A stretch of DNA of 5,563 nt from an uncultured Oscillospiraceae bacterium (GTDB lineage Bacteria; Bacillota; Clostridia; Oscillospirales; Oscillospiraceae). The first letter of the stretch is position 1. Each line of letters opens with the position of its first letter. Of the stretch, positions 1 through 5,563 are shown one piece after another. Location of the stretch: positions 1 to 5,563 of the forward strand of contig CAKTKV010000105.1 of assembly GCA_934572355.1 (NCBI GenBank), written 5' to 3'. Position numbers and translations under genes: made by a program. The notes below the pieces were generated by a model, which was not told the DNA's origin, did no database searches, and saw nothing but the letters and a program-made list of their open reading frames with translations.

Positions 1-99
<99 letters not shown>

Positions 100-235
100 T
101 TTCAACTGCTTTGCGAGCTGAAAGTGTATGTTTCCTCGGATTTGAGAACTTTTTCGGCAATTGTGACAGACACAAGCTGTTGTGAAAGACTCATTCTGTT
201 AGAGAAACTATACACCTGAGCCAAATCGTTATCAC

Positions 236-280
236 AATAACCTCTTCCTGCTTTTCATCTGGCAGGAGGAGGTTATTTTT
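236..280 (+). terminator. Rho-independent terminator-like hairpin after gap
   Basis: Bases 236-251 pair with 262-277 in a 16-bp stem that has one G-U pair, around a 10-base loop (252-261). The left arm begins with A residues and the right arm runs into a T tract (276-280), the classic layout of an intrinsic terminator for transcripts coming from gap. The right arm also contains GGAGGAGG (265-272), a ribosome binding site eight bases ahead of the ATG at 281, so the same hairpin would hide that site if it formed in the mRNA. No better terminator is visible closer to the gap stop codon. Confidence 0.75.
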
Positions 281-592
281 ATGTTTTCTATGGATTTTTT
301 GGTGAAAGAGTTCCTATTTGACTGTAGGGTTCGTTCGTTATCTGAACAGACGATTTTGAACTATAAGAAGCAATTGGGGCACTTTGTCAGGTTCTTGGAA
401 ACCAACTGCCAAGTGACCAATATTGAGGACTTGAAGCCCCTGCACATAAAGCTCTTCATCCGCCATTATCAGGAGCGTCAGTGTAAGCCATCCTATGTCA
501 ATGACAATCTGAAAGCTGTGAAAACTCTCTGTGCCTATATGCAAGCTTTTTTGATAACACCCCCGGCTTCAACACCTTCCCCGTTAATCTGA
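281..592 (+). CDS. Truncated tyrosine recombinase/integrase, N-terminal core-binding domain only
   Basis: This 103-codon reading frame starts at an ATG with a strong ribosome binding site (GGAGGAGG, 265-272). Residues about 5-87 match the SAM-like N-terminal core-binding domain of phage- and ICE-type tyrosine recombinases: a first helix, then LSEQTILNYKKQLGHFVRFL, IEDLKPLHIKLFI and a helix ending in LKAVKTLCAYM. A full integrase needs about 200 more residues carrying the R...H-x-x-R...Y catalytic set; none of this is present. From about residue 88 the sequence (QAFLITPPAS...) no longer resembles the family and stops after 16 residues. It has run into an unrelated membrane-protein remnant in another frame. 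It is therefore a relic of a mobile element inserted after gap. It could still be translated, but cannot catalyse recombination; any DNA-binding role would be speculation. Confidence 0.75.
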   Translation: MFSMDFLVKEFLFDCRVRSLSEQTILNYKKQLGHFVRFLETNCQVTNIEDLKPLHIKLFIRHYQERQCKPSYVNDNLKAVKTLCAYMQAFLITPPASTPSPLI

Positions 593-1292
593 TAGTCATT
601 GCCCTTGCTTTTCTGGCATGGTATGTATTCTTCTGCTGCATCAGGGCGTTCAATATCCGTTTCATTGACTGTCCCTGTGCCGAACGTAAACTGAGCTCTT
701 CGCAGCGTTTGGTTTTTATTCTGGCATGTGTGATCGTGCTTGCCGCCGCCTATAGCTGCGTTTGGCCATACGTTCAGAGTCCTGATACACGGAACCAGTG
801 GATGCAGATCCACGGCGAGTTGGCATATGATAGCATCCATGCCGTCGGTCATACCATTTTTCTTAAAGCTCTGCTCAGTATCTGAGACAGTTATACCTTT
901 GTCGTGCTCGTTCAGCTTGTGGGCTTGATCGCTGTCAACTTGGCGTTTGCGGAGTTCTTCTACTCCAAAGGGTTCCGGTTCGAAGCCATCGCCTTTGTGC
1001 AGCTGCTGTCTCTTGCCTGGCTGAGCGCTCGCTCCAACGCATGCTTTGCGCCATGGAAGGACTGCCCTGCCGCGCTTTGCATGGCGGCCGTTGTGCTGAT
1101 AATGATGAAGCATCCGCAGCCGGAGAAAATGAGTTGTTCCTCAGCGGCATGCATGGGCTTGGCTCTTGTCTGGTGCGCCCTGTTCCGTCTTAACGGCATC
1201 ATCGTCCCTCGTTTATTATGACGCCCTTCTATATTCTGTACATCCTATGGCGAGGCAGGCTCCGCGGATCCAAGGAGTCGCTGAGAACGTAG
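553..1292 (+). pseudogene. Decayed multi-pass membrane protein, possibly glycosyltransferase/DUF6020-like
   Basis: One frame runs from about 553 (DNTPGFNTFPVN...) to 1221, broken by a TGA at 883-885. The translation continues naturally across it (LLSI-stop-DSYTFVVLVQL), as expected for a nonsense mutation. It has about six hydrophobic segments (near 588-650, 706-770, 900-965, 985-1025, 1066-1105, 1155-1205). Fragments such as SPDTRNQWMQ, APWKD and ALFRLNGIIVP resemble multi-pass membrane proteins thought to transfer sugars in surface glycan synthesis; this is a recollection of family pattern, so low certainty. After 1195-1217 a plausible hydrophobic C-terminus (MTPFYILYILWRGRLRG) appears in another frame and stops at 1290-1292. 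The expected several hundred residues between are missing, which suggests an internal deletion. The 5' end is lost at the junction with the integrase fragment. No start codon with a ribosome binding site is evident. Confidence 0.6.
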
Positions 1293-1323
1293 GCTAATCC
1301 GCGCACGCTCCGTTGAAACGCTG

Positions 1324-1352
1324 TTGTTTTCCTGGGAAGCGTATGTTACAAT
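1324..1352 (+). promoter_or_regulatory. Sigma-A-type promoter with extended -10 for the acyltransferase gene
   Basis: TTGTTT (1324-1329) and TACAAT (1347-1352) are separated by exactly 17 bases, and TG at 1344-1345 sits one base before the -10 hexamer, forming an extended -10. Transcription would start near 1358-1360, giving a leader of about 50 bases ahead of the ATG at 1408. This is the best promoter match I found by eye in the non-coding parts, and it suggests that the acyltransferase is transcribed independently of the decayed genes upstream. Confidence 0.65.
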
Positions 1353-1365
1353 ACCATGGTAACAT
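1343..1365. promoter_or_regulatory. Dyad overlapping the -10 and predicted start site (candidate operator)
   Basis: ATGTTAC (1343-1349) is the inverted complement of GTAACAT (1359-1365), with nine bases between. Inside it is a second perfect palindrome, TACCATGGTA (1352-1361). The element covers the -10 hexamer and the predicted transcription start, where a bound dimeric repressor would block RNA polymerase. No regulator gene is in the window and I do not recognise the motif as that of a known family, so the operator reading is inference from position and symmetry. Confidence 0.4.
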
Positions 1366-1407
1366 AGCCGCGCAAAAACGCTGGGTTTTTAGGGGAATGA
1401 CAAAGGT

Positions 1408-2550
1408 ATGGGATCACAGAACACGGTCCGGGAGCTGTCCGGAGCGCCGAAGGCGCAGCGCAACTCCAATATAGAACTGCTGCGCATCGCTGCGATGCTG
1501 ATGATCGCAGCGTATCATTATTCAATATATAGCTTCTACGCGGAGGATCTGTATTCAAGTCCCGGCAAATACTTCATAGACCTTATCGGGAACTATGGCA
1601 AAACGGGAGTTAACCTCTTTGTCATGATCTCGGGCTATTATCTGGCAAAGCAGGAGTTCAGCCTGAAGCGTCTGCTGAAAATAGCCGGGCAGCTGTGGTT
1701 CTACAGTTTGTTTACGCTGGCAATAGCCGTGCTTGCTTTCGGCTATAGCGCAGACCGCGGCATCCTGCGGATATCTGCATTCCCGATCACCAGCGGCTAT
1801 TATTGGTTTGCGTCGTACTACGTTCTGCTTTTACTGCTCTCGCCGCTGCTGAATCGCTTCGCCGCAAGTGTCGGGAAGGACAAGCTGAGGCTGAGCATTC
1901 TTCTGCTGCTGTTTCTGTATTCAATATTGCCGACATTTTTCAGAGTGCACATGTTTTTTAATGAGCAGTGCTGGTTTGTAACGCTATACCTCACGGCGGC
2001 ATATCTGCGGCTATACGGCGGTGCTGAGCCGTCGGGGAAAAAGCGCGGTCTATGGAGAGCCTTGGCATGGGGCGCGTGCATCCCGGCATTCGCGTGGGCA
2101 TGTACCTTCGTCGGAAGCGGGACAGGAAATATTTCCATCCTTGATCTGTCGAACAGGCTCGGCACGGACAGCAGCATTTTCGGCTATATGTTCGCGCTGG
2201 AGCTGCTGCGGTATTTCCTGAGCAAGGAGCCGGCCTTCATCCCGGCTGTCAATACCCTCGGCCGCGCCACCTTCGGTGTCTACCTGTTCCATGAGAGCAT
2301 CCTCGCGCGGGATGTATTGAGAATATGGTTCGTTATGCTCGATCCCGCTCCGTATGTAAACTCCCCTCTGCTGCCGGTGCAGGCTCTGAGCACCATAGCC
2401 ATGGTGTACCTTGCAGGTACGGCTGTCGATCTGCTCCGTCAGGCGACCCTCGGCAAGCTGTGGGACAAGGCCGTTGATAAGCTCTCCCCAAAGCTTGAGC
2501 AGCTCGGCAGAAAGGCGCTCGGTCTATTGGCGTCAGCGGCTGAGAAGTAA
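1408..2550 (+). CDS. Acyltransferase family 3 membrane protein (OafA/WecH-like O-acetyltransferase)
   Basis: The 380-residue protein belongs to the acyltransferase-3 family, integral inner-membrane proteins that move acetyl or other short acyl groups onto sugars of surface polysaccharides or related glycans. The family signature is clear: RNSNIELLRIAAMLMIAAYHY at residues 18-38 holds the conserved Arg26 and His37, followed by KTGVNLFVMISGYYL at 65-79. About ten hydrophobic stretches follow, including YYVLLLLLSPLL, a Leu-rich helix near residues 165-175, and FGVYLFHES at 289-297, the usual late motif with His295. Length is normal for the single-domain form. The ATG at 1408 has AGGGGA (1391-1396) upstream at a spacing of 11 bases and leaves only 17 residues before the domain. 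The C-terminal tail (about residues 345-380) is charged and probably cytoplasmic. The gene has its own promoter and a terminator downstream. The acceptor glycan cannot be told from sequence. Confidence 0.9.
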   Translation: MGSQNTVRELSGAPKAQRNSNIELLRIAAMLMIAAYHYSIYSFYAEDLYSSPGKYFIDLIGNYGKTGVNLFVMISGYYLAKQEFSLKRLLKIAGQLWFYSLFTLAIAVLAFGYSADRGILRISAFPITSGYYWFASYYVLLLLLSPLLNRFAASVGKDKLRLSILLLLFLYSILPTFFRVHMFFNEQCWFVTLYLTAAYLRLYGGAEPSGKKRGLWRALAWGACIPAFAWACTFVGSGTGNISILDLSNRLGTDSSIFGYMFALELLRYFLSKEPAFIPAVNTLGRATFGVYLFHESILARDVLRIWFVMLDPAPYVNSPLLPVQALSTIAMVYLAGTAVDLLRQATLGKLWDKAVDKLSPKLEQLGRKALGLLASAAEK

Positions 2551-2574
2551 GAAGCACTATAGAAAATAATTCAT

Positions 2575-2603
2575 CGGCTCTCTCAAGATTCTTGAGAGAG
2601 CCG
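2575..2603. terminator. Bidirectional terminator between convergent acyltransferase and aro operon
   Basis: CGGCTCTCTCAAG (2575-2587) and CTTGAGAGAGCCG (2591-2603) form a perfect 13-bp stem with a three-base loop. On the + strand it is followed by CCTTTT (2604-2609), 24 bases after the acyltransferase stop codon. On the - strand it lies five bases after the aroQ stop codon and is followed by ATGAATTATTTTC, also T-rich. The position between two converging genes and near-symmetrical flanks fit a shared terminator for both transcripts. Confidence 0.85.
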
Positions 2604-2608
2604 CCTTT

Positions 2609-3070
2609 TCATATTTTCTTCAATTCCCACCCTGCGTTCTTGAGCACATACCCCTTCAAGAACCGTATGGCCTGTACGTAGCCGTCAAAGCCGAGGCCGG
2701 CAAAGGTCTTGACGCAGACCATGCCGGCGTAGGATACCTGCCGGAAGCTCTCGCGGGATGTGATGTCCGATATATGCACCTCCACCGCGGGGATTGCGAC
2801 GGCCTTGAGCGCGTCGAGTATCGCGATGCTCGTGTGCGTATAGGCCGCGGGGTTTATGACGATCCCGTCAAAGACGCCGTAGGCCGCCTGTATCTCGTCC
2901 ACGATAGCGCCCTCATGGTTCGACTGGAACAGCTTCACCTCTATGCCATCGGACTCGCAGGTTTTGCGGCACAGCTCCGTGAGTGTCCCATAGCTCTGCG
3001 CGCCGTATATCTCCGGTTCCCTGATGCCGAGCATATTGATGTTCGGCCCGTTTATTATCAGAAACTTCAT
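2609..3070 (-). CDS. aroQ: Type II 3-dehydroquinate dehydratase
   Basis: The 153-residue protein converts 3-dehydroquinate to 3-dehydroshikimate, the third step of the shikimate pathway, in the cytoplasm; family members form dodecamers. All family landmarks are present: INGPNINMLG at the N-terminus, the flexible lid with catalytic Arg17 and Tyr22 (GIREPEIYG), FQSNHEG at 48-54, Asn73 and His79 in INPAAYTHTSIAILDAL, and EVHIS with the catalytic-region His99, then RESFR (106-110). The usual HISN is HISD here, a small change next to the substrate phosphate-free pocket. Length is standard (about 145-155). GGAGG (3078-3082) sits seven bases before the ATG, which overlaps the aroE-aroK stop as ATGA. 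It is the last gene of the operon, directly before the terminator. It must not be confused with chorismate mutases of the AroQ structural class. Confidence 0.96.
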   Translation of the reverse strand: MKFLIINGPNINMLGIREPEIYGAQSYGTLTELCRKTCESDGIEVKLFQSNHEGAIVDEIQAAYGVFDGIVINPAAYTHTSIAILDALKAVAIPAVEVHISDITSRESFRQVSYAGMVCVKTFAGLGFDGYVQAIRFLKGYVLKNAGWELKKI

Positions 3071-4287
3071 TTGAGCGCCTCCAGTATCATCTCCGCCGCA
3101 GCCTCGGGCGTACCGTTATTGTCGGCGGTCATGTCCGCGAACGCCGAGTACATCGGCGCGCGGCGGCGGAACATTTCGTTCAGGTCGGCGCGGGCAGACA
3201 GCGGGCGTCCGTCGCGCGGGAGCTTATCGATATCGCGCTGCAGCCAGACGATCACCGCATTCTGGTGCAGCGGCGCATAGTTCTCCTGCCGCGTGGCACT
3301 CCCGCCGCCGGTCGCGATCACAGTCCCGGACTGCGCCCCGGCCTCGGTTATGATCTGCGTCTCGACTTTGCGGAAGCCCTCCTCGCCGCTTCTGGCGAAT
3401 ATCTCCGGTATCGTTATCCCTGCGCGCTGCTCGATCATTGTGTCCACATCCTGCACAGGGCGGCCTGTCATCCTGCCGATTATCCCTGCGACGGTCGTCT
3501 TGCCGCAGCCGGGCATGCCGACAAGGACGATGTTCATCATCCGGTGCATAAGCGCCCGCTCGATGCGGCTTATCTCATTATCGTCGATGCGTGCGCCGGT
3601 GAAAAGCTCGCTGCTTCTCTTCGCCTGTGCGACGAGCATATGCAGCCCGCCAGCGTGCTTTATGCCGAGCTCCTCCGCCTGAAGCAGCAGCGCCGTGCGC
3701 GCCGGGTTATATACGATGTCCAGCACCGCGCGGCAGTTTGGGAACATCGTCAGGTCGACCGCCTGTGCGCCGTTATTCGGGTACATGCCCAGCGGCGTGG
3801 TGTTCACTATAATCCCCGCGTCGCGGTGGCGCTCAAGGTTATTGTAATTGTCCTCCCCGCGGCGGCTTATGACTACGGTTTCCGCGCCGAGGCTTTGGAG
3901 CACAGCGCGCACCGAGGCGCAGGCTCCGCCGCTGCCGAGCACGAGCGCCTTAGTCCCGGCGGGGTCTATCCCGTTCACGCGCAGCAGGCTCTCAAAGCCG
4001 AACATGTCCGTGTTGTCCCCGTAGATGCTGCCATCCGCGCGGCGCACCAGCGTGTTCACGCTGCCGGAGAGCCGCGCGCGCTCGCCCAGCTCATCGCAGA
4101 ACGGGAGCACGGCCTTTTTATACGGCATGGTCACGTTCAGCCCGTCCCACTCGCCGCCTCTTATGAAGCTCTCAAGCTCCTCCGCACGGCGCTCATAGAG
4201 CCGGTATTCGTACCCGGCGAGCATTTTGTGTATTTCCGGGGAATAGCTGTGCCCCAGCTTCTCCCCAAGCAGTCCGCATCTGAGCAT
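3067..4287 (-). CDS. aroEK: Bifunctional shikimate dehydrogenase / shikimate kinase (AroE-AroK fusion)
   Basis: One 406-residue chain carries two enzymes. Residues 1-250 are shikimate dehydrogenase (3-dehydroshikimate + NADPH to shikimate): substrate-binding HSYSP (13-17), catalytic Lys57 in NVTMPYKK, Asn78, catalytic Asp94 in GDNTDMFG, dinucleotide loop GSGGA (118-122), SRR (141-143) suiting NADPH phosphate, and NTTPLGM (162-168). Residues 251-406 are shikimate kinase (shikimate + ATP to shikimate-3-phosphate): Walker A GMPGCGKT (257-264), Asp282 and Arg306 for shikimate, GGG (327-329), lid GRPL (360-363) and RRRAPMY (374-380). Both halves look complete, and there is almost no linker: a Met at 251 opens the kinase just as a free AroK would begin. 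AAAGGAG (4296-4302) lies eight bases before the ATG, which shares one base with the chorismate mutase stop. The fusion covers two consecutive steps, so passing of shikimate between domains is possible but unproven. Confidence 0.95.
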   Translation of the reverse strand: MLRCGLLGEKLGHSYSPEIHKMLAGYEYRLYERRAEELESFIRGGEWDGLNVTMPYKKAVLPFCDELGERARLSGSVNTLVRRADGSIYGDNTDMFGFESLLRVNGIDPAGTKALVLGSGGACASVRAVLQSLGAETVVISRRGEDNYNNLERHRDAGIIVNTTPLGMYPNNGAQAVDLTMFPNCRAVLDIVYNPARTALLLQAEELGIKHAGGLHMLVAQAKRSSELFTGARIDDNEISRIERALMHRMMNIVLVGMPGCGKTTVAGIIGRMTGRPVQDVDTMIEQRAGITIPEIFARSGEEGFRKVETQIITEAGAQSGTVIATGGGSATRQENYAPLHQNAVIVWLQRDIDKLPRDGRPLSARADLNEMFRRRAPMYSAFADMTADNNGTPEAAAEMILEALK

Positions 4288-4562
4288 CAGCCGCGCTCCT
4301 TTCCGATAAGCTCCCGCTGGTAATCACGGCTCAGCTCAAAGAGCAGCGCATAGAGCCTGCGCGTATACTCCCGCAGCTCCGCCGGTGACCGCTCCGCGGC
4401 GCTCTTCAGCTTCTCTTTCTCGCGCGAAGCGTCGAGCACCGGCAGGCCGTTCTCTTTCTTATATTCCGCAATGGCGCGCGAAAGCTCCATCCGCTCGGCA
4501 AAGAGCGCGACAAGCTTCTCATCGACCGCGTCTATTTTCTCTCTGTATTCCTCAAGCTTCAT
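4287..4562 (-). CDS. Chorismate mutase, monofunctional AroQ-class (all-helical)
   Basis: This 91-residue protein turns chorismate into prephenate, the first committed step to phenylalanine and tyrosine. It matches the E. coli P-protein mutase domain with exact spacing of active-site residues: Arg7, Arg24, Lys35, Asp44, Arg47 and Glu48 correspond to Arg11, Arg28, Lys39, Asp48, Arg51 and Glu52, and Ser78/Gln82 to Ser84/Gln88. A free domain of about 90 residues is the usual size; it forms an intertwined dimer. I chose the ATG at 4562 rather than one at 4595, which would add 11 non-family residues lying inside aroC. The chosen start overlaps the aroC stop as ATGA, with AGGAG (4576-4580) 13 bases upstream, a somewhat long spacing, suggesting reliance on coupling to aroC translation. 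There is no prephenate dehydratase or ACT regulatory domain attached. Confidence 0.93.
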   Translation of the reverse strand: MKLEEYREKIDAVDEKLVALFAERMELSRAIAEYKKENGLPVLDASREKEKLKSAAERSPAELREYTRRLYALLFELSRDYQRELIGKERG

Positions 4563-5563
4563 GCCCGTTCCGTATCTCCTCTGCGCGCAAGCCACGCGTC
4601 ATATATCGCTATCGCCGCCGCAGCCTCCACGCACGGCACAGCGCGCGGCACTATGCACGCATCGTGCCGCCCGTGTATCTCTATCGTCGTCTCCTCAAGC
4701 GTGTGCAAATCGACGCTCCGCTGCGGCTTCACTATCGACGGCGTCGGCTTCACCGCTGCGCGGAACACAAGCGGCATACCGTCCGTGATGCCGCCGAGGA
4801 TGCCGCCGCAGTTGTTGCCGCGCGTCTCTATCCTGCCGCCATTGATGCAGAATTCATCGTTATTCTCGCTGCCGCGCAGGCGTGCCGAAGCAAAGCCCGC
4901 GCCGAACTCTATGCCCTTTACCGCCGGGATGCCGAACACCGCGGCGGATATACGGCTCTCCATGCCGCCGAACAGCGCGCCGCCGAGCCCTGCCGGGACT
5001 CCCTCCGCAACGCACTCGATCACACCGCCGACTGAGTCCCCCTCCGCCTTGGCCTGCATGATCTTATCGTGCATCGCTTTTTCATCGTGCGCGCCGCCTA
5101 TCTCGTTGACGCGCGCACGGATGCTCACGCCCTCATTTTCAAGCAGCTGCAAACATATCCCGCCCGCGATGCATAGCGGCGCCGTCATGCGCCCGGAAAA
5201 TTCTCCGCCGCCCGTGGGTATGCTGCCGCACCTGAGCCACGCCGAATAGTCCGCGTGTCCCGGCCGCGGCACAGTGCGCAGCGCGTCATAATCCTGTGGG
5301 CGCACATCGGTGTTGCGAATGACCGCTGTGATGGGCATCCCGTCCGTCACACCATCGCGCAGCCCGGAAGTGAACTCCGGCACGTCCGCCTCGCGGCGCG
5401 CCGTGGCGTATTCGCTCCTCCCCGGCGCGCGGCGCTGCATGAAACGCAGAAGCGCGTCAAAGTCCACGCGCGTCCCGGCGGGTACGCCCTCAAGCGTCAT
5501 GCCGACGGACTCCGCATGCGACTGGCCGAATATTTCAAGGCGCAGACATTCACCGTAAAAGCC
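4559..5563 (-). CDS. aroC: Chorismate synthase (5' end cut by window edge)
   Basis: Chorismate synthase eliminates phosphate from EPSP to give chorismate, using reduced FMN as catalyst, in a cytoplasmic tetramer. The frame is open to the window end: 334 residues are visible, beginning GFYGECLRLEIFGQSH, so only a few N-terminal residues are missing. An ATG at 5500 is internal, because conserved sequence continues upstream of it. Landmarks, numbered from the first visible residue: FGQSHAESVG with catalytic His16, RRAPG (44-48), RPGHADY (100-106) with second catalytic His103, GGGEFSGRMTAP (118-129) with Arg125, KPTPSIVKPQRSVDL near the C-terminus, and GRHDACIVPRAVP (298-310). The first signature has Gln and Ala where the common form is GESHG; GQSH variants occur in clostridia. 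It is the first gene of the visible operon and overlaps the chorismate mutase start by four bases. Further aro genes may lie upstream. Confidence 0.95.
   Translation of the reverse strand, partial: GFYGECLRLEIFGQSHAESVGMTLEGVPAGTRVDFDALLRFMQRRAPGRSEYATARREADVPEFTSGLRDGVTDGMPITAVIRNTDVRPQDYDALRTVPRPGHADYSAWLRCGSIPTGGGEFSGRMTAPLCIAGGICLQLLENEGVSIRARVNEIGGAHDEKAMHDKIMQAKAEGDSVGGVIECVAEGVPAGLGGALFGGMESRISAAVFGIPAVKGIEFGAGFASARLRGSENNDEFCINGGRIETRGNNCGGILGGITDGMPLVFRAAVKPTPSIVKPQRSVDLHTLEETTIEIHGRHDACIVPRAVPCVEAAAAIAIYDAWLARRGDTERA

Noticed and set aside
100..235. Search for an integrase promoter, tRNA or attachment-site duplication after gap
   Set aside because: No -35/-10 pair with acceptable spacing, no cloverleaf, and no repeat of the gap 3' end elsewhere in the window was found by eye.
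883..885. In-frame TGA read as recoding (selenocysteine or Trp/Gly reassignment)
   Set aside because: TGA serves as the normal stop of all four aro genes here, no selenocysteine-type hairpin is seen after it, and the same gene has other damage. A nonsense mutation in a pseudogene is simpler.
535..1113. 192-codon open frame on the - strand over the membrane pseudogene
   Set aside because: The translation is hydrophilic and low in family resemblance, and the + strand frame there encodes clear membrane segments. It is a shadow frame.
1264..1302. GCGGAT ... ATCCGC inverted repeat after the membrane pseudogene
   Set aside because: The arms are only six bases, separated by 27 bases with no T tract. 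This is likely chance in GC-rich sequence.
1374..1390. AAAAAC-gctgg-GTTTTT hairpin in the acyltransferase leader, as terminator or attenuator
   Set aside because: The stem is six pairs, five of them A-T, and the T run is part of the stem rather than a tail. It is too weak to call.
3265..4323. Long open frame on the + strand opposite aroE-aroK (352 codons)
   Set aside because: The product is rich in Arg, Ala and His with no domain sense, as expected for the antisense frame of a GC-rich gene. The - strand gene has complete enzyme motifs.
4563..4595. Upstream ATG at 4595 as the chorismate mutase start
   Set aside because: It would add 11 residues absent from the family and lie inside aroC. The ATG at 4562 begins exactly where the family begins and overlaps the aroC stop as ATGA.

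Overview
The window looks like chromosomal DNA of a fermentative Bacillota bacterium, most likely a Clostridia/Oscillospiraceae-type gut lineage. That is inferred from the style of the gap C-terminus, the AroE-AroK fusion, the clostridial-type chorismate synthase motifs and the strong AGGAG-type ribosome binding sites. The species cannot be named from this sequence.

Layout. Bases 1-99 are the last 32 codons of a glyceraldehyde-3-phosphate dehydrogenase gene (gap, + strand). Next comes a 181-base spacer ending in a strong terminator-like hairpin (236-280). Bases 281-1292 hold gene debris on the + strand: the N-terminal core-binding domain of a tyrosine recombinase, joined near 541-553 to a decayed multi-pass membrane protein gene that has an in-frame TGA and a later frame change. 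Bases 1293-1407 form a promoter region with a very good TTGTTT-17-TACAAT promoter and a dyad over its -10 region. Bases 1408-2550 encode an intact acyltransferase-3 (OafA-like) membrane protein. A perfect 13-bp hairpin (2575-2603) separates it from a convergent, GC-rich aromatic-amino-acid operon on the - strand (2609 to the window end).

The - strand operon reads aroC (lacking only its first few codons), chorismate mutase, an aroE-aroK fusion and aroQ (type II dehydroquinase). Every junction overlaps by 1 or 4 bases (ATGA, TGATG, ATGA), so translation is probably coupled. Together these proteins perform dehydroquinate dehydration, dehydroshikimate reduction, shikimate phosphorylation, chorismate formation from EPSP, and the first committed step to Phe/Tyr. 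DAHP synthase, AroB, AroA and prephenate enzymes are not in the window and may lie upstream of aroC.

The part between gap and the aro operon reads as an accessory islet: integrase remnant, broken surface-glycan-type membrane gene, and a live acyltransferase under its own promoter. I see no CRISPR array, RNA gene or clearly new system. The most curious points are the chimeric junction of two gene remnants, the ribosome binding site buried in the terminator hairpin, and the operator-like dyad at the acyltransferase promoter.
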